Made by a program: the position numbers and the translations under genes. DNA of 64,000 nucleotides from Amycolatopsis methanolica 239 (lineage in GTDB: Bacteria; Actinomycetota; Actinomycetes; Mycobacteriales; Pseudonocardiaceae): contig NZ_CP009110.1 in NCBI RefSeq assembly GCF_000739085.1, positions 5,084,001 to 5,148,000 on the forward strand, written 5' to 3'. This document shows, in pieces, positions 25,977 to 34,275 of the stretch. The first letter of the stretch is position 1; the number at the start of each line of letters is the position of its first letter. The notes below the pieces were generated by a model. It was given only the letters and a program-made list of their open reading frames with translations. It ran no database searches and was not told the origin of the DNA.

Positions 25977-26770
25977 CACAGCGCTTTCGGCGGAATGATC
26001 CGCAGGTAGATGGCGGTCAGCACGACGTTGATGAGGAACAGCAGCAGGAACGTGATGACCACGGCCTGGTTCACCGCGTCGCCGACGCCCTTCGGCCCGC
26101 CCGCCGGGTTGAGCCCGCGGTAGGCGGCCACCACCCCGGCGACGAACCCGTACAGCACGGCCTTGATCTCGCTGACGTAGAGGTCCGGCAGCTGCGCCAG
26201 CGCGTTGAAGCTGGCCAGGTACGCGCCGGGGGTGCCGCCCTGCATGACGACGTTGAAGAAGTAACCGCCGAGCACGCCGACCACGCTGACCAGGCCGTTG
26301 AGCAGCACGGACACGACCATCGCGGCGAGCACGCGCGGCACGATGAGGCGCTGGATCGGGTTGACCCCGAGCACCTCCATCGCGTCGATCTCTTCGCGGA
26401 TCTTGCGCGCGCCGATATCAGCACAGACGGCGCTTCCTCCGGCGCCCGCGACGAGCAGGGCGGTGATCAGCGGGGCGGCCTGCTGCACGATGGCCAGTGC
26501 GCTGGCCGCGCCGGTGAACGACTGCGCGCCGATCTGCTGCGTCAGCGAGCCGAGCTGCAGCGCGATCACCGCGCCGAACGGGACGGCGACGAGCGCGGTG
26601 GGCAGGATCGTGACGCTCGCGAAGAACCAGCACTGCAGGATCCACTCGCGGAACTGGAAGGGCCTGCGCGGGATCGCCCGCAGCACTTCCCAGGCCAGTG
26701 TGGACAGGCGGCCGACCTGGGTGAGCGCGGCGGTGCCCGGTATCGTGAGCGTTCCCGTGCGTGACCCCAT
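25976..26770 (-). CDS. yrbE4A: Mce4 permease subunit YrbE4A
   Basis: 264-residue MlaE-type integral membrane protein; ARKIREEIDAMEVLGVNPIQ is the conserved coupling segment, and TALLVAGAGGSAVCADIG is a transmembrane helix of the family. ATG at 26770 has GGAGG four bases upstream; a GTG lies immediately before it. First gene of the mce4 block, 99 bp after the upstream SDR gene, so it could be read from the fdxD promoter or from its own. Confidence 0.93.
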   Translation of the reverse strand: MGSRTGTLTIPGTAALTQVGRLSTLAWEVLRAIPRRPFQFREWILQCWFFASVTILPTALVAVPFGAVIALQLGSLTQQIGAQSFTGAASALAIVQQAAPLITALLVAGAGGSAVCADIGARKIREEIDAMEVLGVNPIQRLIVPRVLAAMVVSVLLNGLVSVVGVLGGYFFNVVMQGGTPGAYLASFNALAQLPDLYVSEIKAVLYGFVAGVVAAYRGLNPAGGPKGVGDAVNQAVVITFLLLFLINVVLTAIYLRIIPPKAL

Positions 26771-26823
26771 CACACCTCCGCGACCCCAGCCTCGTTGCTC
26801 TGAGTCTTACTCCCTTGCGGGAA

Positions 26824-26842
26824 ACCGCTTTGCGTTAGCGGT
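26824..26842 (-). terminator. Hairpin between the SDR gene and yrbE4A
   Basis: ACCGC-N9-GCGGT, extendable by AAA/TTT with one bulged base. It lies 28 bases after the SDR stop. There is only a weak T stretch on the minus strand (GCGGTTTCCC). It may be an attenuator setting mce4 expression relative to the upstream genes. The rest of this 99-bp gap shows no recognisable KstR site. Confidence 0.3.
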
Positions 26843-26869
26843 GTTTACTTCGTATTCCCGTGGTCTTGA

Positions 26870-27631
26870 TCACCCCTGCAGATTGAGAGCATGGGTAGCC
26901 GTGGCCCCGCCGTCGGCGACGAATTCCCCGCCCGTGCAGTAGGAACTCTCGTCACTGGCCAGGAACACCGCGAGCTGCGCGATCTCCTCGGGCTTGCCGA
27001 CGCGTCCCAGCGCGACCTTCTTGCCGACCCAGGCCATGTCGATCTCCGCTCCGCCCGCGGCGTCGGCGACCATCTTCGTGTCGATCATGCCGGGATGGAC
27101 CGAATTGACCCGGATCCCCTTGCGCCCCAGCTCCAGCGCGGCCACCTTCGTCATCCCCCGGATCGCGAACTTGCTCGCGGTGTAGGCGACGAGGAACGGC
27201 ATGCCGGCCAGACCCTCCACAGAGGACACGTTGATGATCGAGCCGCCACCGGCCCGCGTCATCGGTTCAACGACCGAGCGCATGCCGAGAAACGCCCCGA
27301 TCTGGTTGATTCCGATGACGCGTTCGTAATCGGCCAGTGACGTGTGCGCCAGCTCCGAGAAGTGCAGGATTCCCGCGTTGTTCACCAGCACGGTGAGGCC
27401 GCCGAACTCGTCCTCGGCGCGCTGCACCGCGGCGGCCCAGTCGTCCTCGCGCGAGACGTCGAGGTACTGGTAGACCGCGCCGATCTCGTCGGCGAGGGCC
27501 TTGCCGTCGTCGTCGGCGACGTCGGCGACCATCACCTTCGCGCCCTCCTGCGTGAACCGCCGGGCCGCGGCCGCGCCCTGTCCCCTGGCCGCGCCGGTGA
27601 TCAGCGCGGTCTTCCCGTCGAGGCGTCCCAT
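26870..27631 (-). CDS. SDR family dehydrogenase (FabG3/hydroxysteroid dehydrogenase-like)
   Basis: 253 residues, classical SDR: TGAARGQG (cofactor), NNAGIL, SSVEG Ser, and YTASK catalytic Tyr-Lys. DVADDDG after the second strand suggests NAD(H) preference. The overall pattern (ARGQGAAAARRF, GLAGMPFLVAY, HPGMIDTKM) is that of 3-alpha/20-beta-hydroxysteroid dehydrogenase-like enzymes. It shares one base with the upstream ALDH stop (TGATG), so it is in the steroid operon. A steroid alcohol substrate is inferred from context only. It could also act on a short alcohol. Confidence 0.85.
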   Translation of the reverse strand: MGRLDGKTALITGAARGQGAAAARRFTQEGAKVMVADVADDDGKALADEIGAVYQYLDVSREDDWAAAVQRAEDEFGGLTVLVNNAGILHFSELAHTSLADYERVIGINQIGAFLGMRSVVEPMTRAGGGSIINVSSVEGLAGMPFLVAYTASKFAIRGMTKVAALELGRKGIRVNSVHPGMIDTKMVADAAGGAEIDMAWVGKKVALGRVGKPEEIAQLAVFLASDESSYCTGGEFVADGGATATHALNLQG

Positions 27632-29145
27632 CACATCATCTGGTCGGTCAGCGGCAGGTACACCGACTTGAGCTCGGTGTATGCCTCGATCGAGGACTTA
27701 CCACCCTCGCGCCCCAGCCCGGACTGCTTGAACCCGCCGAAGGGCAGGTGCGGCTCGATCTGGAAACCGTTGATGCCGATCGTGCCCGCGCGCAGCTTGC
27801 GCGACACGCGGAACGCGCGCTGGACGTCGGCGGTGAACAGGCCCGCGCCGAGGCCGTACTCGGTGTCGTTGGCCAGGCGCACGGCCTCGTCCTCGTCGGT
27901 GAACGGGACGACCGCGAGCACCGGGCCGAAGATCTCCTCCTGCGCGATCGTCGCGTGGTTGTCCACGTCGGCGAAGATGGTCGGGCCGACGAAGTTGCCG
28001 TTCGCCAGGTCGCCGCCGAGCCGCTCGCCGCCGGTGACCAGCCGGGCGCCCTCGGCCTTGCCCTTCTCGATGTAGCCGAGCACCCGTTCCAGTTGCTTCT
28101 CGTTGATCAGCGGGCTCGCCATGACCCTCGGGTCGAACGGGTCGCCGTAGGTCACCGCCTGCGCCATGCCCTGCGCGGCGCCGAGGAACTCGTCGTAGAC
28201 GTCCCGGTGCACCAGGGCACGGGTGTTGGCGACGCAGGCCTGGCCGGACAGGCCCATCGTGACCGCGCCGACGACCGTGGCCGCGGCCAGCGCGACGTTG
28301 GGCGCGTCGGCGAACACCAGCGCCGGGCTCTTGCCGCCGAGTTCGAGCGAGACCCGCTTGAGCGTGCCCGCGGACGCCTCGACGATGTGTTTGCCCACCG
28401 CGCGGCTGCCGGTGAAGCTGACCTTGTCGACCCCGGGGTGCGTGATCAGCGTTTCGCCGACCGGGTCGCCGGGGCCGGTGACGACGTTGAGCGTGCCGGC
28501 CGGCAGCCCGGCCTCGACGAGCAGCTCGACCATGCGTAGCACGGTGAACGTGCAGTACTCCGACGGTTTGAGCACGATGGTGCACCCAGCCGCGAGCGCC
28601 GGGGCGACCTTTTGCGCGAACAGCAGGAACGGCGCGTTCCACGGCAAGATCGCCGCGACCACGCCGATCGGCTCGCGGAAGGTCATCGCCAGGTGGTCGC
28701 CGCCCTGGTACGGCGTCAGGGTCTCGCCGCCGAGCTTGTCGACCCAGCCCGCGTGGTGGTCGAACACGTCCGCCGCGGCGCCGGCTGAGGTCGCGTAGAT
28801 CGTGCTGCTGAACGACAGCGGCACCGAGTTGTCCAGCGCCTGCAACGACCGCAGCTCCTCGGCGTGCTCCCGCAGCAGGTCCGCGTACCGGTGCAGAACC
28901 GCGACACGCGTGCTCGCGCGGGAGTTCGACCACGTGCCCGACTCGAAGGCCACGCGCGCCGAGGCGACCGCGGCGTCGACGTCGGCCTCCGTGGCGATGG
29001 CGAACTCGCCGATCTCCTCGCCGGTGGCCGGGTGTCGGTGGGTCCACGAGTCGCCGCCGGTGCCGGGGCCCCACTGGCCGTCGAGGTAGAGCTGACCGGT
29101 CTTGAGGCCGACGGATTCGCGGTGCGGCTGCACGGTAAGTGTCAT
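27631..29145 (-). CDS. Aldehyde dehydrogenase (probable steroid side-chain aldehyde)
   Basis: 504-residue NAD(P)-dependent aldehyde dehydrogenase. ILPWNAPF, LKPSEY, FTGSRAVGK, catalytic Glu in LELGGKSPAL, and nucleophile Cys in GLSGQACVANTR are all present, as is EEIFGPVL. Complete length. It overlaps hsd4A by 4 bases (ATGA) and is co-transcribed with mce4. The Mycobacterium tuberculosis mce4 locus has no ALDH here, so this is a lineage-specific addition. A sterol side-chain aldehyde is a reasonable substrate guess, made from location. Confidence 0.88.
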   Translation of the reverse strand: MTLTVQPHRESVGLKTGQLYLDGQWGPGTGGDSWTHRHPATGEEIGEFAIATEADVDAAVASARVAFESGTWSNSRASTRVAVLHRYADLLREHAEELRSLQALDNSVPLSFSSTIYATSAGAAADVFDHHAGWVDKLGGETLTPYQGGDHLAMTFREPIGVVAAILPWNAPFLLFAQKVAPALAAGCTIVLKPSEYCTFTVLRMVELLVEAGLPAGTLNVVTGPGDPVGETLITHPGVDKVSFTGSRAVGKHIVEASAGTLKRVSLELGGKSPALVFADAPNVALAAATVVGAVTMGLSGQACVANTRALVHRDVYDEFLGAAQGMAQAVTYGDPFDPRVMASPLINEKQLERVLGYIEKGKAEGARLVTGGERLGGDLANGNFVGPTIFADVDNHATIAQEEIFGPVLAVVPFTDEDEAVRLANDTEYGLGAGLFTADVQRAFRVSRKLRAGTIGINGFQIEPHLPFGGFKQSGLGREGGKSSIEAYTELKSVYLPLTDQMM

Positions 29146-30023
29146 GGGAGCTCCAGGATCTCGGTGGCGGCGAACATGGTGTCGGGATCTCGGTCGTCGA
29201 AGTGGGCGCCCACGGTGGCCGCCAGCTCGTCGGCCGTCCACAGCGGACCCGCGGTGTCGAACCGCTGCTCGACGGCGGGCGGTTTCAGCAACGCGACCAT
29301 GCCGCCGTGCACCACGAAAACCTGGCCGTTGATGCGCTCCGCCCGCTCCGAGGCGAGGAACGCGACGAAAGGGGCGACGTGGTCCACCGACAAGGGATCG
29401 ACACCGCCGTCCGGCGCGTCGCCGAAGACCGCGGCGGTCATGACGGTGCGCGCCCGCGGGCAGATGGCGTTGGCCCGCACGCCGTACCGCGCGGCGCCCC
29501 GGGCGGTGGCGACGGTGAGGCCCACGATGCCGGCCTTGGCGGCCGCGTAGTTGGGCTGACCGGCGGATCCGACGAGGAACGCCTCGGACGCGGTGTTGAC
29601 GATCCGCGCGAACACCGGCCCGCCGGTGGCCTTCGACTGGGCGCGCCAGTGCGCGGTCGCGTTGCGGGACAACAGGAAGTGCCCGCGCAGGTGCACCCGG
29701 ATCACGGTGTCCCACTCCTCGTCGGACATCGAGAACAGCATCCGGTCGCGCAGCACCCCGGCGTTGTTGACGACGACGTGCAGCCCGCCGAAGTGGTCGA
29801 GCGCGGCTTCGACGAGGGCGTCGGCGGTGGCGCGCTCGCCCACGTCCCCGGTGACGAGCAGCGCCCGGCCGCCCTCGGCCTCGATCTCCTCGACGACGGT
29901 TTTCGCGGCCTCCGTGACGTCGTTGAGGACGACCGGGGCGCCCGAACGGGCCAGCGCCAGCGCCTCCGCCCGGCCCAGTCCCGCCCCGGCGCCGGTCACG
30001 ATGGCCACCCGCGGTTCCCGCAT
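29142..30023 (-). CDS. hsd4A: SDR dehydrogenase, Hsd4A-like (17-beta-hydroxysteroid / beta-hydroxyacyl-CoA)
   Basis: 293 residues. TGAGAGLGRAEALALARSG and NNAGVLRD are the (3R)-hydroxyacyl-CoA/17-beta-HSD type IV signature. The catalytic triad is Ser in NTASEAF, Tyr-Lys in YAAAK. In Mycobacterium tuberculosis the syntenic Rv3502c (Hsd4A) oxidises 3-hydroxyacyl-CoA steroid side chains. The start ATG at 30023 has GGAAGG immediately upstream; a GTG nine bases earlier is an alternative. It sits between fdxD and the ALDH in the mce4 transcription unit. Confidence 0.87.
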   Translation of the reverse strand: MREPRVAIVTGAGAGLGRAEALALARSGAPVVLNDVTEAAKTVVEEIEAEGGRALLVTGDVGERATADALVEAALDHFGGLHVVVNNAGVLRDRMLFSMSDEEWDTVIRVHLRGHFLLSRNATAHWRAQSKATGGPVFARIVNTASEAFLVGSAGQPNYAAAKAGIVGLTVATARGAARYGVRANAICPRARTVMTAAVFGDAPDGGVDPLSVDHVAPFVAFLASERAERINGQVFVVHGGMVALLKPPAVEQRFDTAGPLWTADELAATVGAHFDDRDPDTMFAATEILELP

Positions 30024-30043
30024 ACCTTCCACGACGGCCAGAC

Positions 30044-30057
30044 TAGAATCTGTTCTC
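30044..30057. promoter_or_regulatory. Degenerate KstR-like site upstream of hsd4A
   Basis: TAGAATCTGTTCTC matches TnnAACnnGTTnnA at all but two positions (AAT for AAC, final C for A). It lies 21-34 bp upstream of the hsd4A start, in the 62-bp gap after fdxD. It could be a weak secondary operator or a decayed copy. Confidence 0.35.
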
Positions 30058-30085
30058 GTCCCGGACAAGCCCCAGTTTCGCCCGT

Positions 30086-30277
30086 TTACTCGACGATGAA
30101 CAGCGCATTCTTCGGACAAGCCGCAATCGCTTGCGAAACACGTTCTACTTCTGATTCGGGCACCGACGGGTGAGCGATGCGCAACTCCTCGTCGTCATTC
30201 AGCTCGAAGACGGCGGGCGCGAACCCGATGCACACCTCGTTCGCCTCGCACAGCGACCGGTCGACCGCGACCTCCAT
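30086..30277 (-). CDS. fdxD: [3Fe-4S]-type ferredoxin FdxD
   Basis: 63-residue acidic ferredoxin. Cluster ligands are Cys10 and Cys16 (CEANEVC, C-x5-C) and Cys54 (ACPKNAL). Only three Cys ligands in this pattern imply a [3Fe-4S] cluster; the variable middle position is Asn13. It probably donates electrons to a steroid-oxidising P450 or oxygenase encoded elsewhere. ATG at 30277 with GGAGG nine bases upstream. It is the first gene of the leftward steroid/mce4 unit, facing fadE26 across the KstR operator, exactly as Rv3503c does. Confidence 0.9.
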   Translation of the reverse strand: MEVAVDRSLCEANEVCIGFAPAVFELNDDEELRIAHPSVPESEVERVSQAIAACPKNALFIVE

Positions 30278-30310
30278 GGCTTTCCTCCTCGGCGGCGGAG
30301 CTGATAGAAA

Positions 30311-30324
30311 TAGAACGTGTTCTA
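30311..30324. promoter_or_regulatory. KstR operator in the fdxD-fadE26 divergent promoter
   Basis: TAGAACGTGTTCTA, a perfect match to the published KstR consensus TnnAACnnGTTnnA and an inverted repeat (TAGAAC-N2-GTTCTA). It is centred in the 105-bp gap between fdxD and fadE26. KstR, the TetR-family repressor of cholesterol catabolism, would control both arms from this one site; its ligand is a steroid CoA thioester. Confidence 0.9.
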
Positions 30325-30382
30325 GACTAGCGCCACGGACCGGTCTGCTTCCAGCAACGACCGGGCGGGCCGGAGGTGACGC

Positions 30383-31564
30383 ATGCGGATCAGCTACACG
30401 CCCGAGCAGGACCGGCTGCGCGACGAACTGCGCGACTACTTCGCCAGGCTGATGACTCCGGAACGGCGCGAGGCGCTGGCCGGGGACGGCGGCGAGTACG
30501 GGGATGGCAAGGCCTACAAGGAGATCGTGCGCGAGCTGGGCCGGGACGGGTGGCTCGCGATCGGGTGGCCCGAGGAGTGGGGCGGGCAGGCCAGGCCCAT
30601 GCTGGACCAGCTCGTGTTCACCGACGAGGCGGCCGTGGCCGGGGTGCCGGTGCCGTTCCTGACGGTCAACACGATCGGGCCCACGATCATGCGGTTCGGC
30701 ACGCCGGAGCAGAAGGCGTTCTACCTGCCGCGCATCGCCGGCGGCCAGCTGCACTTCTCGATCGGCTATTCGGAGCCGGAGGCGGGCACCGACCTCGCGT
30801 CCCTGCGCACCCGCGCGGTCCGGGACGGCGACTCCTACGTCGTCAACGGCCAGAAGATGTGGACGAGCCTGATCGAGTACGCCGACTACGTGTGGCTGGC
30901 CGCGCGCACCGATCCGGACGCGAAACGGCACAAGGGGCTGAGCATCCTGGTCATGCCGACCGACGCCCCCGGCTTCTCCTGGACGAAGGTGCGCACCGTC
31001 GCCGGACCGGGCACGAGCGCGACCTACTACGACGACGTGCGCGTGCCGGTGTCCGCCCGGATCGCCGACGAGAACGCCGGCTGGCCGCTCATCACCAACC
31101 AGCTCAACCACGAGCGCGTGGCGCTGACCTCGGCCGCGCCGATCATCTCCGCGCTGGACGAGGTGCGCAGGTGGGCGCGGGAGACCAAGCAGCCGGACGG
31201 CAGCCGGGTCATCGACGCCGAGTGGGTCCGGATGCACCTGGCCCGCGTGCACGCCCACGCCGAGTACCTCAAGCTGCGCAACTGGCGGATCGCGTGGGCG
31301 GCGGGCTCGGACGAGCTGGGTGCGGCGGCGGCCTCGGCGACGAAGGTGTTCGGCACCGAGCTGGCGATCGAGGCGTACCGGCTGCTCATGGAGGTCGTCG
31401 GGCCGGGCGCGGTGGTGCGCGCCGGCTCCCCCGGCGCCGTGCTGCGCGGACAGCTCGAACGCGCGCACCGCTCGGCGCTGATCCTGACCTTCGGCGGCGG
31501 CACGAACGAGATCCAGCGCGACCTGATCGCGGCGACCGCCCTGTCCCTGCCCGTGACCCGCTGA
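30383..31564 (+). CDS. fadE26: Steroid side-chain acyl-CoA dehydrogenase alpha subunit FadE26 (ChsE4-like)
   Basis: 393 residues, acyl-CoA dehydrogenase fold: N-terminal helical part, YSEPEAGTDLASLRTRA (flavin/substrate loop), beta domain with KMWTSLIEYADYVWLAART, and GGGTNEIQRDLIAATAL at the C-terminus. In Mycobacterium tuberculosis FadE26 and FadE27 form an alpha2beta2 enzyme that desaturates the CoA thioester of the eight-carbon sterol side chain. The start has GGAGG seven bases upstream (GGAGGTGACGCATG). It lies 10 bp before fadE27. First gene of the rightward KstR-controlled operon. Confidence 0.93.
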   Translation: MRISYTPEQDRLRDELRDYFARLMTPERREALAGDGGEYGDGKAYKEIVRELGRDGWLAIGWPEEWGGQARPMLDQLVFTDEAAVAGVPVPFLTVNTIGPTIMRFGTPEQKAFYLPRIAGGQLHFSIGYSEPEAGTDLASLRTRAVRDGDSYVVNGQKMWTSLIEYADYVWLAARTDPDAKRHKGLSILVMPTDAPGFSWTKVRTVAGPGTSATYYDDVRVPVSARIADENAGWPLITNQLNHERVALTSAAPIISALDEVRRWARETKQPDGSRVIDAEWVRMHLARVHAHAEYLKLRNWRIAWAAGSDELGAAAASATKVFGTELAIEAYRLLMEVVGPGAVVRAGSPGAVLRGQLERAHRSALILTFGGGTNEIQRDLIAATALSLPVTR

Positions 31565-31574
31565 GGAGGAACCC

Positions 31575-32615
31575 GTGGACTTCGCGTTGAGTGCGGACGT
31601 GACCGAACTGGCCGCGCTCGCCGGCCGCATCCTGTCCGAGCGCGCTTCGGCGAGCCCGCACGGCGAGGGCGGGTTCGACCGCACGGTGTGGCAGGAGCTG
31701 GCGCGGGCCGGGGTGATCGACGCGGCGCTGCCCACCGCGGTCGGGGGCGGCGGCCTCGGGCTGCTCGGGCAGTGCGCGGTGCTGACCGAGATCGGCCGGA
31801 CCGTCGCCGAGGTGCCGTACCTGCCGACCGTGGTGGCCGCGTCCGCGATCGCCGAGTCCGGGGACAGGCAGCTGATCGAGGAGTGGGTCGTGCCGGCGGT
31901 GCGCGGTCAGGCGGTGCTGGCACTCGCGCTGCCGGACGCGGGCGCGCCGTGCGGCTTCACGGCGGAACCGGACGGCGGGGGCTGGCGGGTGTCCGGGGCG
32001 CAGACGGCGGTGCCGTTCGCCGCGTTCGCCGACGCGCTGGTCGTGCCCGCGCACACGCCCGAGGGGACGGCGGTGTTCGTGGTCGCCGCGGACGGGGTGC
32101 GGCGGCAGAGCGTGGTCGACCACGCCGACGCCGGGCTGGTCGAGCTGAACGGGGTCCCGGCTTCGCGGCTGCCGGAGGTGTCCCTGCTCGACCACGCGAC
32201 GGTCGGGTTGTGTGCGCAGCAGCTCGGCGTGCTGGAGAGCGCCTTACACCGCACGGCCGAGTACGCACGGCAGCGGGAGCAGTTCGGGCACGTGATCGGC
32301 GCGTTCCAGGCGGTGCGGCAGCGGCTCGCGGACGCCTACATCGACGTCGAAGCCGTGCGGCTGACGCTGTGGCAAGCCGCGTGGCGCCTGTCGGAGGGGC
32401 TGCCCGCGGCGTCGGAGGTCGCGACGGCGAAGTACTGGGCGGCCGAGGCCGGGCACCGGGTCGCGCACACCGCGGTCCACATCCACGGCGGGGTCGGGAT
32501 CGACACCGACCACGAGCTGCACCGGTACTTCGTGGCGGCCAAGCGGCTGGAGTTCGCCCTCGGCGGGGCGACGGCGCAGCTGCGGGTGCTGGGCGAGCTG
32601 CTCGCGACGTCATGA
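31575..32615 (+). CDS. fadE27: Acyl-CoA dehydrogenase beta subunit FadE27 (ChsE5-like)
   Basis: 346 residues, shorter than FadE26 as expected for the beta subunit. Helical C-terminal domain with GHVIGAFQAVRQRLADAYID and HIHGGVGIDTDHELHRYF is clear. The N-terminal active-site loop is reduced (PDAGAPCGFTAEPDGG), consistent with one active site per heterodimer. GTG start at 31575 with GAGGAGGA upstream. It overlaps fadD17 by 4 bases. Confidence 0.92.
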   Translation: MDFALSADVTELAALAGRILSERASASPHGEGGFDRTVWQELARAGVIDAALPTAVGGGGLGLLGQCAVLTEIGRTVAEVPYLPTVVAASAIAESGDRQLIEEWVVPAVRGQAVLALALPDAGAPCGFTAEPDGGGWRVSGAQTAVPFAAFADALVVPAHTPEGTAVFVVAADGVRRQSVVDHADAGLVELNGVPASRLPEVSLLDHATVGLCAQQLGVLESALHRTAEYARQREQFGHVIGAFQAVRQRLADAYIDVEAVRLTLWQAAWRLSEGLPAASEVATAKYWAAEAGHRVAHTAVHIHGGVGIDTDHELHRYFVAAKRLEFALGGATAQLRVLGELLATS

Positions 32616-34147
32616 CGGTCACCGAAATGCTGCTGGCGCGCGCCGCGGACGACGGCCCCGGCCTGCGGTTCGAGGACTCGGCGTGGACGTGGCGGGAGCA
32701 CGTGCAGCAGTGCGCCGACCACGCGGCGGTGCTGCGTTCGTTGCTGACCGGGCCGGTGAAGCACGTGGGTGTGCTGGCGGACAATGTGCCGTCGTTCTCG
32801 TTCCTGCTCGGCGGGTGCGCGTTCGCGGGGTCGGTGCTGGTCGGCCTGAACCCGACGCGCCGGGGCGCGGCGCTGGAGCGGGACATCCGGCTCTCCGACT
32901 GCCGGCTGGTGCTCACCGAGGGACGGCACGCGGCGCTGCTGGACGGCGTGGACGTGCCGGTGCTGGACCTGGACGGGCCGGAGTGGGCCGCGTTGCTGGA
33001 TTCGTGCGCGGGCTCCCCGCTTTCCCCGGTGCCCGCAACGCCCGCGGACCTGCTGATGCTCATCTTCACCTCCGGCACCAGCGGCGACCCGAAGGCGGTG
33101 CGGTGCACGCACGAGAAGATCGCCCTCCCCGGGCAGATGCTGGCCTCCCGGTTCGGACTGTCCGGTTCGGACTGCGTGTACCTGTCGATGCCGATGTTCC
33201 ACTCCAACGCGATCATGGCCGGATGGTCGGTCGGGCTCGCCGCGGGCGCGGCGCTGGCGATGCGGCGGCGGTTCTCGGCATCCGGTTTCCTGCACGACGT
33301 GCTGCGGTTCGGCGCCACGTACGCCAACTACGTGGGCAAGCCGCTGTCGTACGTGCTGGCAACGACCGAGTCGCCGGACGACGCCGACAACCCGCTGCGG
33401 ATCGTGTACGGCAACGAGGGCGCGGAGGCGGACCTGGCCGAGTTCGGCCGCCGGTTCGGCTGCCACGTGGTGGACGCGTTCGGCTCGACCGAGGGCGGGA
33501 TGGGGTTCGCCCGGACACCGGACACGCCGCCGGGGTCGCTGGGCCCGTTGCCGGAGGGGGTCGCGGTGCTGGACCCGGAAACCGGCTCGGTCTGCCCGCC
33601 GGGCGTGGTCGGGGAGCTGGTGAACACCGCCGGTGCGGGGGCGTTCGCGGGCTACTACAAGAACCCGGAGGCGGACGCCGAGCGGCTCCGCGACGGTCGG
33701 TACCACACCGGGGACCTGGCCTACGTGGACGAGAACGGGTTCTGCTTCTTCGCCGGGCGGCTCGGGGACTGGCTGCGGGTCGACGGCGAGAACCTCGGCA
33801 CCGCGCCCATCGAGCGGGTCCTGCTGCGGCACCCGGCGATCGCGGAGGCGGCGGTGTACGCGGTGCCGGATCCGGCGGTCGGCGACCAGGTGCTGGCCGC
33901 GCTGGTGTTGTCGAGGCCGCTGTCGCCCGAGGAGTTCGGGGAGTTCCTGGCCGCGCAACCGGACCTCGGGCCGAAGCAGCTGCCACGGTTCGTGCGCCTT
34001 GTCAACGAACTCCCGCGGACATCCACGTACAAGATCGTGAAACGGCGGCTGGCGGCGGAGGGGACGCGGTGCTCCGATCCGGTGTGGTCGCGTCGTGGCA
34101 AGGAAAGCGTCTACTCGCCGACACCCGCGGTGCCTACGGTGGGCTGA
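32612..34147 (+). CDS. fadD17: Steroid side-chain CoA ligase FadD17
   Basis: 511-residue AMP-forming ligase. P-loop LIFTSGTSGDPKAVRCTH, adenine-binding VVDAFGSTEGGMGF, YHTGDLAYVDENGFCFFAGR and hinge Asp/Arg region, catalytic Lys in ELPRTSTYKIVKRRL. Syntenic with Rv3506 (FadD17), reported to activate the C24 (five-carbon) steroid side-chain acid. ATG overlaps the fadE27 stop. The last 20 residues (SVYSPTPAVPTVG) are a short extension. No terminator hairpin was recognised after it. Confidence 0.92.
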   Translation: MTVTEMLLARAADDGPGLRFEDSAWTWREHVQQCADHAAVLRSLLTGPVKHVGVLADNVPSFSFLLGGCAFAGSVLVGLNPTRRGAALERDIRLSDCRLVLTEGRHAALLDGVDVPVLDLDGPEWAALLDSCAGSPLSPVPATPADLLMLIFTSGTSGDPKAVRCTHEKIALPGQMLASRFGLSGSDCVYLSMPMFHSNAIMAGWSVGLAAGAALAMRRRFSASGFLHDVLRFGATYANYVGKPLSYVLATTESPDDADNPLRIVYGNEGAEADLAEFGRRFGCHVVDAFGSTEGGMGFARTPDTPPGSLGPLPEGVAVLDPETGSVCPPGVVGELVNTAGAGAFAGYYKNPEADAERLRDGRYHTGDLAYVDENGFCFFAGRLGDWLRVDGENLGTAPIERVLLRHPAIAEAAVYAVPDPAVGDQVLAALVLSRPLSPEEFGEFLAAQPDLGPKQLPRFVRLVNELPRTSTYKIVKRRLAAEGTRCSDPVWSRRGKESVYSPTPAVPTVG

Positions 34148-34275
34148 TGCGCAGGTTCAGGCGGCGTTCTGCTGGAACCCCGGCGACAACGACACGACCG
34201 CTGCTGGTCGAGCCGTACTGACGGAGTACCCCGGGAGCCGATCCGTGGTCGCGGTGCGGCCGTAGAGTGGCCGGC

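Noticed and set aside
17156-26770. mce1- or mce3-type operon
   Set aside because: Neighbouring hsd4A, fdxD, fadE26, fadE27 and fadD17 and the KstR site fix the locus as mce4-type.
26771-26869. KstR operator directly upstream of yrbE4A
   Set aside because: No AACnnGTT core occurs in this gap; control is more likely from the fdxD-fadE26 site.
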